64,000 bases of DNA from CAVSUZ01 sp963834715. Its GTDB lineage: Bacteria; Pseudomonadota; Alphaproteobacteria; Acetobacterales; Acetobacteraceae. The notes under the pieces were generated by a model. The model saw only the letters and a program-made list of their open reading frames with translations, did not search any database and was not told where the DNA came from. The position numbers and the translations under genes are program-made. Positions 47,068-54,831 of the stretch are shown in pieces (positions within the stretch are counted from its first letter, which is position 1; the number at the start of each line of letters is the position of its first letter). The stretch spans positions 342,975 to 406,974 of the forward strand of contig CAWIDE010000003.1 in assembly GCA_963834715.1 (NCBI GenBank), given 5' to 3'.

Positions 47068-48612
47068 GGCTGAGTTGCACCGCCGCGAATTCGGGCAGCC
47101 TCGGCCGTTGCGCCTGTTTCATCGCGATCGGACCGGATTGTTGGTTGGGGTTGATGGGAAACGGGTTCGACGGGGCGCCTGCCCCGCGGTCTATGGAGCG
47201 GCCGGCACCAAGCTGTGGGCGAGGTCGCGGAACAATGCTGCCTCAGGGCAGGAGGCAGCGAAAGCGACGCGCACACGGGAAGCGGTCTCGATTACCCGTG
47301 CAGCGACCTTCATCAGCCGCAGCCGAATGGTGGTGAACTCGGCGGTGGTCAGCGCGTGTGCCTTGGGGATGCCGTCGCGCACGTTGAGTAACAGCCAATA
47401 AGCTGCGGTGTGAAGGATGAGCCGCATCTGATTGGCAAGCGGTGCCCGACATGAGGTGCGGTCGGAGGCAAGTTGGCTCTTGTGAAGTTTGATCAGGTTT
47501 TCCGCCTGGCCGCGCTCACAATAAAGCGTATCATACAGCCACTCAGCGCTGCCCGTGGTGATGTTGCTGACCACGAAGCGGATGTCGAGGCCGAGAGTGG
47601 ACGCCTCGATGCGGGCCGCGATACGACGCGAACGCGACCAGGATTTGGCCCGATACTGTGTTTCGGTGTAGCGCCGCAGCAGCGGGGAATTGGCTTCGGC
47701 GCGACGGACACGAACGTCGTCAGCTGCCGGCTCGACCAGGCGGTGCAGCACGTCGTTGCCGGACAGGCCGAAGACGTAGCGAATACCCTCCGCTTCGCAC
47801 CAGTCCATCACCTCTGGTCGGCCGTAATGGCTGTCACCGCGGATGGTGATGCGCGTGTTCGGCCAATGCCGTCTGATCTCGCGCAGCAGGCGCCGCAGGT
47901 GACGGCGGACTTCCTTCCCCGATGGGGTTTTGCCGGGCCGCAGCAGCACCGCCACCGGCCGCGCCGTGGCAGTGTCATAGATATGGATCGGTAGAAAGCA
48001 GCGCTCGTTGTAATGGGCATTGAACAACGACAGCTGCTGATATCCATGCACCACGTCCACGGTGTCGTCGATATCAAGCGTGACCGCCTCTGGCGGCACT
48101 GCATAGCTGGCGCAGTAGAGGCCAATCATCGCCCGCATCATTCGGATGATCTCGCGCAGGCTGGGGGCGTTCTCCCACCGCGACATGGTCGGCTGCGAGC
48201 ACAAATCGCGGCCGCTGGCGGGCAGCTTGCCGCAAGCCAGTTTGAAGGCCGGGTCGCGGCGCAGGTGATCGAGGTCGTCGGCGTCCTCGTAGCCGCAGGC
48301 GATCGCCAGAATGCGCGCACGCAGGATGTCACTCAGCTGATGCACGATCCGGCCTGGATCGCGATGATCGGCAATCTCCGCCGCCAGTCGATTACAGATG
48401 CCCAGACGTCGTTCCGCCCGCGCCAGCAAGATGACGCCGCCATCTGACGTGATCCGTCCGCCATCGAATGCCGCGGTGACTTTCTTGCCTGCAACGGCTG
48501 GCAATGCGAACGGCTCGGTCGTATCCTCGTGCATGGCGGGTGTGGCACCGGTGAGATTGCGATTCGGATGGCGTCAGGCACCCAATTCGTAAGTCACAAT
48601 CACCACCTTACG
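47068..48612 (-). mobile_element. IS1380-family insertion sequence (ends approximate)
   Basis: Contains one IS1380 transposase gene. A weak inverted match near the ends (CGAATTCGGGCAGCCT around 47085-47100 against CGAATTGGGTGCCT read from the other strand around 48580-48592) suggests terminal or subterminal repeats, but I could not fix the exact tips or a target duplication. The left end lies against the truncated kinase gene. Confidence 0.6.
47191..48534 (-). CDS. IS1380-family transposase
   Basis: The product has 447 residues and appears intact. Hallmarks: an N-terminal FDGGRITSDGGVILLARAE (first catalytic Asp region), DDLDHLRRDPAFKLACGKLP, SQPTMSRWENAPS, the DDE core ALSF-like strand VTLDIDDTVDVVHGYQQLSL, ITIRGDSHYGRPEVMDWCEA, and the C-terminal YCERGQAENLIKLHKSQLAS with the essential Glu. 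It catalyses DDE transposition of its own element. IS1380 was first found in Acetobacter, which fits the proposed host group. Confidence 0.92.
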   Translation of the reverse strand: MHEDTTEPFALPAVAGKKVTAAFDGGRITSDGGVILLARAERRLGICNRLAAEIADHRDPGRIVHQLSDILRARILAIACGYEDADDLDHLRRDPAFKLACGKLPASGRDLCSQPTMSRWENAPSLREIIRMMRAMIGLYCASYAVPPEAVTLDIDDTVDVVHGYQQLSLFNAHYNERCFLPIHIYDTATARPVAVLLRPGKTPSGKEVRRHLRRLLREIRRHWPNTRITIRGDSHYGRPEVMDWCEAEGIRYVFGLSGNDVLHRLVEPAADDVRVRRAEANSPLLRRYTETQYRAKSWSRSRRIAARIEASTLGLDIRFVVSNITTGSAEWLYDTLYCERGQAENLIKLHKSQLASDRTSCRAPLANQMRLILHTAAYWLLLNVRDGIPKAHALTTAEFTTIRLRLMKVAARVIETASRVRVAFAASCPEAALFRDLAHSLVPAAP

Positions 48613-48960
48613 CGACACCCGCCGACGAATCCCTGCTATGCGATGAATAAGACAGGCTAGCGCGCTGGCAGTACAACCGTGTTCATCGGGGTATCACTTA
48701 CGATCTGGAGATCGATACAAGCCTGGCAACGCCTTCGGAGAGCGCTTGCATGATCCGAGATGCCTTCGGGCTCTGATACCAGTCGGCGGTTCCGCCGACT
48801 GGTATGCGCGCGGGGTTGGCGGGGCGGCCGCGCGCGAAACAAAAACTCAATACTCGGTCAGCCGACAGGCTGGCCGGTATGACCGGTCATCGATCTGATG
48901 CAAGCTGTCGATCAGGCCTGCTCTCTACCCCGCACGGTCATTAGGACAGCAGGGTCGGTA
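48613..48960. other. Intergenic stretch between IS1380 and the GST gene
   Basis: No credible gene. The notable feature is a perfect hairpin at 48776-48805, listed separately. The rest is mixed sequence, perhaps remnants of the locus interrupted by the IS. Confidence 0.5.
48776..48805. repeat. Perfect 14-bp inverted repeat (hairpin)
   Basis: ATACCAGTCGGCGG is followed after TT by its exact complement CCGCCGACTGGTAT. No T-run follows, so a simple intrinsic terminator is unlikely. It could be a REP-like element or a recombinase site. Confidence 0.8.
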
Positions 48961-49581
48961 TTAGTTTTCCAGCGGCGAGCGAGTGGACCTGACGCTCGGG
49001 CGCTGAGACACCGCATCCCACCAAGCGGTCAGAGCGGGTCGGGCACGGAGCATCGTCTGCCCGTCCGACGTCATGCGGAGATAGGCAAGGATGGGGACAA
49101 CATGCAGGTCGGCGAGGCTGAAGGAGCCCGCCAGCCACGGGTCATGGCCTTTGATTGCGATGATTGCGTCCAATGCTTTCGCGGCCTTGGGGACGGCGCC
49201 GGCGATGGCGTTCTCGTCGGGCGGCTGGCGCAAGGCGCGCTGCACGAATAGGGTGGTGATGATGGCGGGGTAGCCGTAGCTGTCGATGATACCGATCACC
49301 TGCGTCATGCGGGCGCGGTCCCGCGCGGCGCCGGGCTGCAGGTCAGGGCCGGGAAAGGCCTCGTCAATGTAGCGCAGGATCGCGGCGGTTTCGTAAAGGC
49401 GGAATCCCTCATGCTCCAGGACGGGAATTTTGCCCCAGGGATGGCGAGCAAGATGCTCCGGCGGCAAGGGCTTGAATATGTCCACCTCCGCCAGACTGTA
49501 AGCGACCGACTTTTCGTGCAGGGCAAGCAGCGCGGAGCGTGTGTAGGTGCTGTACGTGGCACCGTGGAGTGTGACGGGCAT
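48961..49581 (-). CDS. Glutathione S-transferase family protein
   Basis: The product has 206 residues. The thioredoxin-like N-terminal domain starts MPVTLHGATYSTYTRSALLA, where Tyr/Ser residues occupy the catalytic position; the cis-Pro loop WGKIPVLEHEGFRLYETAAI with the SNAIL/TRAIL-like ETAAI follows. The all-alpha C-terminal domain includes the N-capping box region LAGSFSLADLHVVPILAYLR. It conjugates glutathione to electrophiles or acts as a peroxidase in the cytosol. It is the last chromosomal-type gene before the mobile region. Confidence 0.9.
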   Translation of the reverse strand: MPVTLHGATYSTYTRSALLALHEKSVAYSLAEVDIFKPLPPEHLARHPWGKIPVLEHEGFRLYETAAILRYIDEAFPGPDLQPGAARDRARMTQVIGIIDSYGYPAIITTLFVQRALRQPPDENAIAGAVPKAAKALDAIIAIKGHDPWLAGSFSLADLHVVPILAYLRMTSDGQTMLRARPALTAWWDAVSQRPSVRSTRSPLEN

Positions 49582-49768
49582 GGTGCCCGTGGATTACCAC
49601 GCCCCCCGGGTATCGATAACAAACTTATCCTTGAGCACATCGCGGTCCACCTGCATGAAGCTTACGGGACCGGACATAACCGTCCGTAACCAGAATTGTG
49701 CTCCGGCCCCGAAAATCGACGGATTTGCCTTGTGCCTCGCTCAGTCCCGTTGCATATAGCATAACGTC

Positions 49769-49814
49769 GGGTAACACCCAATAACCACCATCTCGTGTTA
49801 CCCTCCTGTTACCC
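49769..49814. promoter_or_regulatory. Inverted/direct GGGTAACA repeats before the integrase gene
   Basis: GGGTAACAC at 49769-49777 is the exact inverse of GTGTTACCC at 49795-49803, and a further TGTTACCC lies at 49807-49814. Three copies of one 8-bp motif 40-90 bp before an integrase start fit recombinase arm-binding sites or an autoregulatory operator. Assignment is inference. Confidence 0.5.
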
Positions 49815-49855
49815 GAGTGAACCGGGTGTGCGGCGGTTTGAAAGGAGCATAAGGC

Positions 49856-51062
49856 ATGCCAACGATGAAGCTAACGCAGCTTGGGGTCGAGCGAATCCGG
49901 TGCCCAACAACCGGCAGGCTCGAGTATTTCGACAGCGTGCTGCCGAGTTTCTACCTCCGCGCAGCGGCATCGGGCATAAATCATGGGGCGTGTTTTATCG
50001 AATTGGTGGCCGCCAGCGGCGCTACACCATCGGCACGCTGGCGCAGTATCCGAAGGTGGAGGAGGCCCGCAGCCGAGCCCGCGAAATCCTGCACGAGGTG
50101 GGGCGTGGTGTTGATCCGGCCGAGGCAAAGATCGCGGCACGGAAAGCGCCCACTCGGGAGCCGGACGCGGTGCGGAAAATCGCAATGCAGTTCATTGAAC
50201 GCTACGCCAAGCCGAAGAACCGCTCGTGGAAGGAGCAGGAACGCACGCTTGGTAATCACATCGTCTCCCACTGGGGGGACCGTGACATCGCCAGCATCAC
50301 CCGCCGCGATGTGCTGGATCTGCTGGATAGTCTCATGGATCATGGGATGCCGGTTACGGCCAATCGGGTGCTGGCAATGGGGCGTAAGATGTTCGGCTGG
50401 GCGGTGGAGCGGGATATCATCTCCAGCTCGCCGTTCCACGGCGTGAAGTCTCCGGGGAAGGAGACCGCGCGCGAGCGCGTCTTGGCAGACGACGAGCTGC
50501 TCCGTCTCTGGCGCGCTGCCGAGGAGATCGGGGGGGTATCTGGCGCCTTATCAAGATGCTGATGCTAACCGGCCAGCGCCGGGACGAAATCGCCACCGTG
50601 CGCTGGGACCACCTTGATTTCGACAACCGCGTGTGGACCATTCCGCGGGAGGAAACCAAGGGCGACCGCACGCATGAAGTGCCGCTATCCCCACTGGTAT
50701 TGGAGGTTCTCACTTCTCTGCCCCGCCTGGGGGAGTTCATCTTCACTACCCTCGGGGACCGGCCGATCAGCGGCTACAGCAAAATTAAGAACCGGGCCGA
50801 CAAACTTACGGGCATTGAAGATTGGCGCTTCCACGATTTGCGCCGAACACTCGGGACTGGCCTGGCAAGACTAGGCATTGCCACCTCCACAATCAGCCGT
50901 ATCCTGAACCACAAAGAAGGTGGCGTAACGAAAATCTACAACCGTTACGGCTACATGCCGGAGAAGCGGATCGCCCTCGAAACATGGGCACAAAAGATCG
51001 AGAGCCTAATCCGGCCGGCGCCCGCCAACATGGTTGAGCTGCGGCAAGCTGCCGCGCAGTGA
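49856..51062 (+). CDS. P4-type tyrosine integrase (two apparent one-base deletions)
   Basis: The repaired product has 402 residues. N-terminal arm-binding DUF4102-like region: MPTMKLTQLGVERIRCPTTG, LPSFYLRAAASG, then HKSWGVFYRIGGRQRRYTIG. Core-binding region: RSWKEQERTLGNHIVSHWGD. Catalytic domain: Arg in MLMLTGQRRDEIATVRWDHL, WRFHDLRRTLGTGLARLG (HxxR), and LNHKEGGVTKIYNRYGY with the nucleophile Tyr region. A C is missing near 49976 and a G near 50537 in a run of seven G. It should excise and integrate the island starting here; no tRNA target was found beside it. Confidence 0.85.
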
Positions 51063-51583
51063 CCGTCTCGTTCCGCAAGGCGATCCGCGATTACCGGACC
51101 AACCCCTTGCTGGGGCAATCCGAACTGATCGAGACGGTCCTCGACCGGCTAGAGGTTAACCCGGAGGACAAGGTGTCCGCAGCCTTTGCGCGGTTGCGAA
51201 GGGCACGGAGCAACTCGGTGCTCTTCTACCTGATCCAAGCGGTAGACCTCGCCAAGTCGCGACACCTGGTTGTGCGCGAGACTGCAAAGAAAGCGGAAGA
51301 ATTTCGGCGCCATGCACGCATGGCACGAGAGCTTGTGCAATTCGCGACAGGCAAGATCGCGATCCACCTCTGGAAGCCCCTGCCGGAAGTCGCGGATGCG
51401 CTGGACGCGCGAGCGAAGTCTTACGACGAAGCCATGCGCCGCTTGCACATCAACCGCAAGAACGCGGGTGAGCCGGCCGAGCAGTTGCTCGCGCTGCGGC
51501 ACTTCTTTTGGAGGCTCCACTCCGAGCATCGAATTGAACTCGAGGGGCGAGCCGGCAAGAAACAACGGGAAGCCGCGTGCTGA
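51059..51583 (+). CDS. Hypothetical helical protein of the mobile region
   Basis: The product has 174 residues from a GTG overlapping the integrase stop (GTGA), so it is translationally coupled. Helical and basic throughout (FRKAIRDYRTNPLLGQSELI, ETAKKAEEFRRHARMARELV, LLALRHFFWRLHSEHRIELE). No known domain is recognised. It may be an accessory gene of the island. Confidence 0.6.
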   Translation: MTVSFRKAIRDYRTNPLLGQSELIETVLDRLEVNPEDKVSAAFARLRRARSNSVLFYLIQAVDLAKSRHLVVRETAKKAEEFRRHARMARELVQFATGKIAIHLWKPLPEVADALDARAKSYDEAMRRLHINRKNAGEPAEQLLALRHFFWRLHSEHRIELEGRAGKKQREAAC

Positions 51584-51636
51584 CTGCTTGAAGCCGCTTT
51601 GGGCTGCGAAATTCCTGCAACGCGAGTTTCGGAGGC

Positions 51637-51697
51637 CCTGCGGACTTTTAGGCTTTGCGACCCGCAAAATCGCCTTAAATCCCTAAAACCCCGCAGG
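51637..51697. terminator. Long imperfect hairpin after the integrase operon
   Basis: CCTGCGGACTTTTAGG (51637-51652) pairs with CCTAAAACCCCGCAGG (51682-51697), 14 of 16 positions, across a 29-nt loop. GAGTTTTT follows about 12 bases later. It may terminate the integrase operon, or encode a structured RNA or attachment site. Confidence 0.4.
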
Positions 51698-51823
51698 CAT
51701 TTGAAACAAAGAGTTTTTCCCCGGCAACGCTAAGGCTCGTTGGCTGCCTCTCAGGCTACCGAACAGCCGCTATCTCTCCACCACTCCGCCGAACCATCGG
51801 CACTCGGTCAGCACGGAGGGTAG

Positions 51824-52087
51824 ATGCAGACTTACGAATACGAGCAGCTACGCGACCGCTCGCCACGATCCCCGCCGTCGTCGCCCGACGACGAGACGTT
51901 GCTGACCGCTGTGCAGACTAGGGCACGATACGGCGGCATTAGCTCCATGGGGTTATGGCGCTGGCGCCGGAACCCTCGCATGCGTTTCCCGCAGCCGGTC
52001 ATCATCAACGGCAGGGTTTACTTTAGGCTCGGCGCGTTGCGCGCCTGGGAGGCCGAACGCGCCGCCGAGGAGCAGAAGGCACCCTAA
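51824..52087 (+). CDS. AlpA/excisionase-like winged-helix regulator
   Basis: The product has 87 residues. After a Pro/Ser-rich leader, the MerR-like DNA-binding unit reads TLLTAVQTRARYGGISSMGL, WRWRRNPRMRFPQPVIINGR and VYFRLGALRAWEAERAA, the classic AlpA pattern (helix-turn-helix, FP..I..R.Y, then W). Such proteins control integrase expression or assist excision of satellites and prophages. Next to the integrase it is probably the island's excision regulator. Confidence 0.8.
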   Translation: MQTYEYEQLRDRSPRSPPSSPDDETLLTAVQTRARYGGISSMGLWRWRRNPRMRFPQPVIINGRVYFRLGALRAWEAERAAEEQKAP

Positions 52088-52088
52088 A

Positions 52089-52274
52089 ATGCAACGCCCC
52101 CGGACACCGGGGGCCGGTGACACGAGGGCGCACGTATCGTTTGGCGACGACGACGCGAGCTTCATACCGACCACCGGCCGCCCGCACAAGAAGTGCTGGC
52201 GCTGCTGTGAGGCGTTCAAGCAACCTCTTCCCGCGTCAGCGCACCAGCCCAAACGAAGGAGATGCCCGCAATGA
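52089..52274 (+). CDS. Small CxxCC protein of the mobile region
   Basis: The product has 61 residues. Its only recognisable feature is HKKCWRCCEAFKQPLPAS, a short Cys motif followed by a basic tail. It starts one base after the AlpA gene stop, and its TGA overlaps the next gene's ATG (ATGA), which supports translation. Function unknown. Confidence 0.5.
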   Translation: MQRPRTPGAGDTRAHVSFGDDDASFIPTTGRPHKKCWRCCEAFKQPLPASAHQPKRRRCPQ

Positions 52275-52893
52275 CCGGGATCGGTTGGGATCCGTTCGCT
52301 GCGGCCGAAGTTGAGCTTACCCTCTTCACCAAATCTGGCGGCCCACTCACCAAGCGCATCTATCTCGGGCCGGACGCCAAGCCAGTGAGCGACGGCGCGG
52401 CCTGCGTGATGGCCGCGGGCGAAGCAGAACGCGTCAAACTTGCCACGATCTATGACTTAGCGGAGCTCATCTCCACACTCGAGACCAACCAAGCCATCGC
52501 CCTCGGCACTTTACGCGCCAACGTCCCGGACGTCGCCAAAGTCACGGTCAAGCGCAAGCTGAAGAACTGAACGACACAGCGAACCCTGACGTTATCGCCC
52601 GCACAGCCGACTACATCGTTTATCGCGAAAAGCAACCAGCTTTCGTGCTGATCGACTACGACACCAAGGGTATGCCGGAGCAGGTGAAGGAGCACATAGA
52701 AGAAACACTGGGCGGACTCTGGCCCGCTCTCGTCTCTATCCTGCCTAATCTGGCCAGTACCACCCGTCTGCTGCGCCCCTCGACCAGCACAGGCCTCTAC
52801 CACGCCGAGACCGGCGAACGCTTCGATGGCTCGGGCGGTATGCACGTCTTCCTCACCATAACAGACGGCACCGACCGTGCGCTAACCCATTGA
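52271..52893 (+). pseudogene. N-terminal fragment of a satellite primase/helicase-type protein
   Basis: The first 99 codons read TLFTKSGGPLTKRIYLGPDA, KPVSDGAACVMAAGEAERVK and TNQAIALGTLRANVPDVAKV. One missing base near 52565 leads into NDTANPDVIARTADYIVYRE, FVLIDYDTKGMPEQVKEHIE, STTRLLRPSTSTGLYHAETG and GSGGMHVFLTITDG, then a stop. I recall this succession from the N-terminus of large primase/VapE-like replication proteins of alphaproteobacterial mobile elements; the helicase part is missing. About 207 residues remain. An iteron array follows at once. Confidence 0.55.
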
Positions 52894-52900
52894 TATTAGG

Positions 52901-53125
52901 AGTTTCCGACAAAATATACCCCCGATGCACGCAAGAGTTGGGTAAAACTCGTGCGCCGGTTGTGAAAAATCGGAAACCTCGGAAACTTCGGAAACCCTAC
53001 GTTGGAACCACTTTTATGCGGACCTGTTCTCCACTCAAAATTACGACCCCCCCGCGCGTACGGACGTAAAGTAAAAGTTTCCGAGGTTTCCGAGGTTTCC
53101 GACTTTTCGGTATTATATTACCTAT
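52901..53125. other. Iteron array, candidate replication origin of the island
   Basis: Seven copies of a 9-bp unit. Three head-to-tail copies of TCGGAAAC(C/T) fill 52970-52996. Three inverted copies (G/A)GTTTCCGA fill 53076-53102. A single inverted copy lies at 52901-52909. The two blocks face each other across 79 bp, and an AT-rich run (TATTATATTACCTATAG) follows. Such facing iteron sets beside a primase gene are the usual build of phage-satellite origins; function here is inference. Confidence 0.65.
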
Positions 53126-53509
53126 AGTGCATTAGCGTAACAGCACATACCCCCACGGGGTATTCAGAGGCAATCCCAGCATCGCCCCCGGACATTCCCC
53201 TTTCGCGCCTGAACCACACCCGGAAAAAACCAACCCGCACGCCTTGGGCTGCTCACGAGCCAGTGAGCGCCAGCCCGAACGGCATGCGCGAACCGAACGA
53301 GTCGTGGCTGCGCGTGCCTTTGCCACGCGCCGGGGTGCGGATTTCGCCTCGGGGAATTCGGGGCGGGACCGCCACATCACGGACGCGCAGGTTTCGGAGT
53401 GGTTGGAGAGGCGCCCGAGCGTGCTTGCAAACATCCGGCATTCCTCTAGTTTGCCGGATGACGAGCCTGCTTTGCAGGCCGCGGACACGGCATCTGTAGG
53501 ACGCGAGCT
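53126..53509. other. Stretch without a convincing gene
   Basis: A TTG-started frame (53244-53588) containing ITDAQVSEWLERRPSVLANI is open but has poor codon bias and overlaps the recombinase gene in another frame. I see nothing else but the AT-rich tail of the iteron region. Confidence 0.4.
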
Positions 53510-54091
53510 ATGCGCAAAACCGGAGCTGGAGGAGAAAAGCCGAATGTCCGTCCGAAGTATCTCTCGCCGGACCAGGCGCGACGGGTGATCGAGGCCGCCG
53601 GCAAGGTGGGCCGCCAGGGCGAGCGCGACAAGCTACTCCTGACGCTGATGTATCGCCACGGCCTGCGGGTGAGCGAAGCGGTCGATCTGCATTGGACGGA
53701 CTTCGATCTGGACGCGCCGCGCGACCGACCGTGTCGCGTCCGCCGGCTGAAAGGCTGCAAGGAAAGCGTGCACACCCTGGAGCCGGACACCGCCAGGGCG
53801 CTGAAGCGGATCAGGGACGCCTCGGATGGGCTGTATGTATTCCGCAGCGAACGGGGCGGCCCCTTGAGCGTGGACGCGGTGCAAGGCATTGTGCGCTGCG
53901 CTGGTGAGATCGCTGGAGTGGGTTTTCCAGTCTATCCGCACATGCTTCGGCACGCCTGCGGGTTTTATCTGGCTGAGGAAGGAACCGACACCAGGCTAAT
54001 CCAGGACTATCTCGGCCATCGAGACATCAAGAGCACGGTTATCTACACCGAAACCAGCCAGCGGCGTTTGGCAGCGGTGCGAGTGCGTTGA
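53510..54091 (+). CDS. Small tyrosine recombinase, FimB/FimE-like size
   Basis: The product has 193 residues, a catalytic domain only, as in FimB/FimE. All active-site residues are visible: Arg in LTLMYRHGLRVSEAVDLHWT, Lys in RRLKGCKES, HxxR in YPHMLRHACGFYLAEEG, His in YLGHRDIKSTVIYTET and the Tyr of VIYTE. Small recombinases of this kind invert promoters or excise short elements. It is a second recombinase inside the island, 3.6 kb from the integrase. Confidence 0.85.
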   Translation: MRKTGAGGEKPNVRPKYLSPDQARRVIEAAGKVGRQGERDKLLLTLMYRHGLRVSEAVDLHWTDFDLDAPRDRPCRVRRLKGCKESVHTLEPDTARALKRIRDASDGLYVFRSERGGPLSVDAVQGIVRCAGEIAGVGFPVYPHMLRHACGFYLAEEGTDTRLIQDYLGHRDIKSTVIYTETSQRRLAAVRVR

Positions 54092-54303
54092 GCGACACAC
54101 CTGACGACCTGGTGCTTGTGCTGCTGCGCGAGATCCCGCTCGACGCAGCTCGACCACGGCCGCACGCTGGCGGAGCATGGCAAGCGGCTGGCGATATTGA
54201 GCGGCATATCGCTATGCTCCGCCGGGACCAGGCGCTGGACGCCGAATATGCGGTCGGTCTGCGGGAGAGCGTGGCGGCGCTGGCTGAGCGTCGAGAGGAT
54301 TGA
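54088..54303 (+). CDS. Small coiled-coil protein, reading frame probably disturbed
   Basis: A TTG start overlaps the recombinase stop. The ends (DDLVLVLLREI and DIERHIAMLRRDQALDAEYA) are helical, but the middle is Pro/Arg-rich in this frame while the neighbouring frame reads QLDHGRTLAEHGKRLA. Two compensating one-base errors near 54142 and 54190 would give a continuous coiled coil. About 71 residues. Function unknown. Confidence 0.45.
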   Translation: MSDTPDDLVLVLLREIPLDAARPRPHAGGAWQAAGDIERHIAMLRRDQALDAEYAVGLRESVAALAERRED

Positions 54304-54426
54304 CGCCGTAGTAAGGCCGCCAGGACGCCCTCTGCGGGGTGGGGGCGGCCTTAAAAACCCGGTCAGGCGAGCGGCTTGTGGCCGCGTAGGGGCAAGTGGT
54401 AACGATACGGCCGGAGGCTGTTTCGA

Positions 54427-54828
54427 ATGCGCCTGAATGAGAAAATCGATCCGCCGCGGTTGGCCCGGCCACGCAGAATGGAGAAGGTATCGTCGCGGGT
54501 GCGCTTCCTACGCCAGCGTTATGTCGAGCTGCTCGAGCATTTGGGCCGCCCGCCGAGCCCCCCGGAACGCATATTGATCGAGCGCATAGGCGAGGTCGAG
54601 TGGGGAATCCGCTGGCTTGACGCGCAGATCGAGGCGGAGCCGGACGGCAGGTTCAAGCTGGGACTTATGCGAGAACGTACGGCCGCGACGACGCAGCTGC
54701 GGGCAAGTTTGGCGACGCTCGGTCTGATGCCCGGGCGCCGTGCGCGCCAGATGACCGGGGAGAGGAAACGGGCGGCGGCGGAGAGCTGGCAGGACGTTAT
54801 GGCGGCGGTGCGGAGCGAGGCGGACTAA
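54427..54828 (+). CDS. Probable phage terminase small subunit
   Basis: The product has 133 residues, mostly helical and basic (VRFLRQRYVELLEHLGRPPS, EVEWGIRWLDAQIEAEPDGR and MRERTAATTQLRASLATLGL). No strong HTH is visible. The assignment rests on size, composition and its position 3 bp before the terminase large-subunit gene. It would recognise pac or cos sites. Confidence 0.55.
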   Translation: MRLNEKIDPPRLARPRRMEKVSSRVRFLRQRYVELLEHLGRPPSPPERILIERIGEVEWGIRWLDAQIEAEPDGRFKLGLMRERTAATTQLRASLATLGLMPGRRARQMTGERKRAAAESWQDVMAAVRSEAD

Positions 54829-54831
54829 GAG

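Noticed and set aside
53244..53588. TTG-started 114-residue frame before the small recombinase
   Set aside because: Poor codon bias and a 79-bp overlap with a clearly coding frame.
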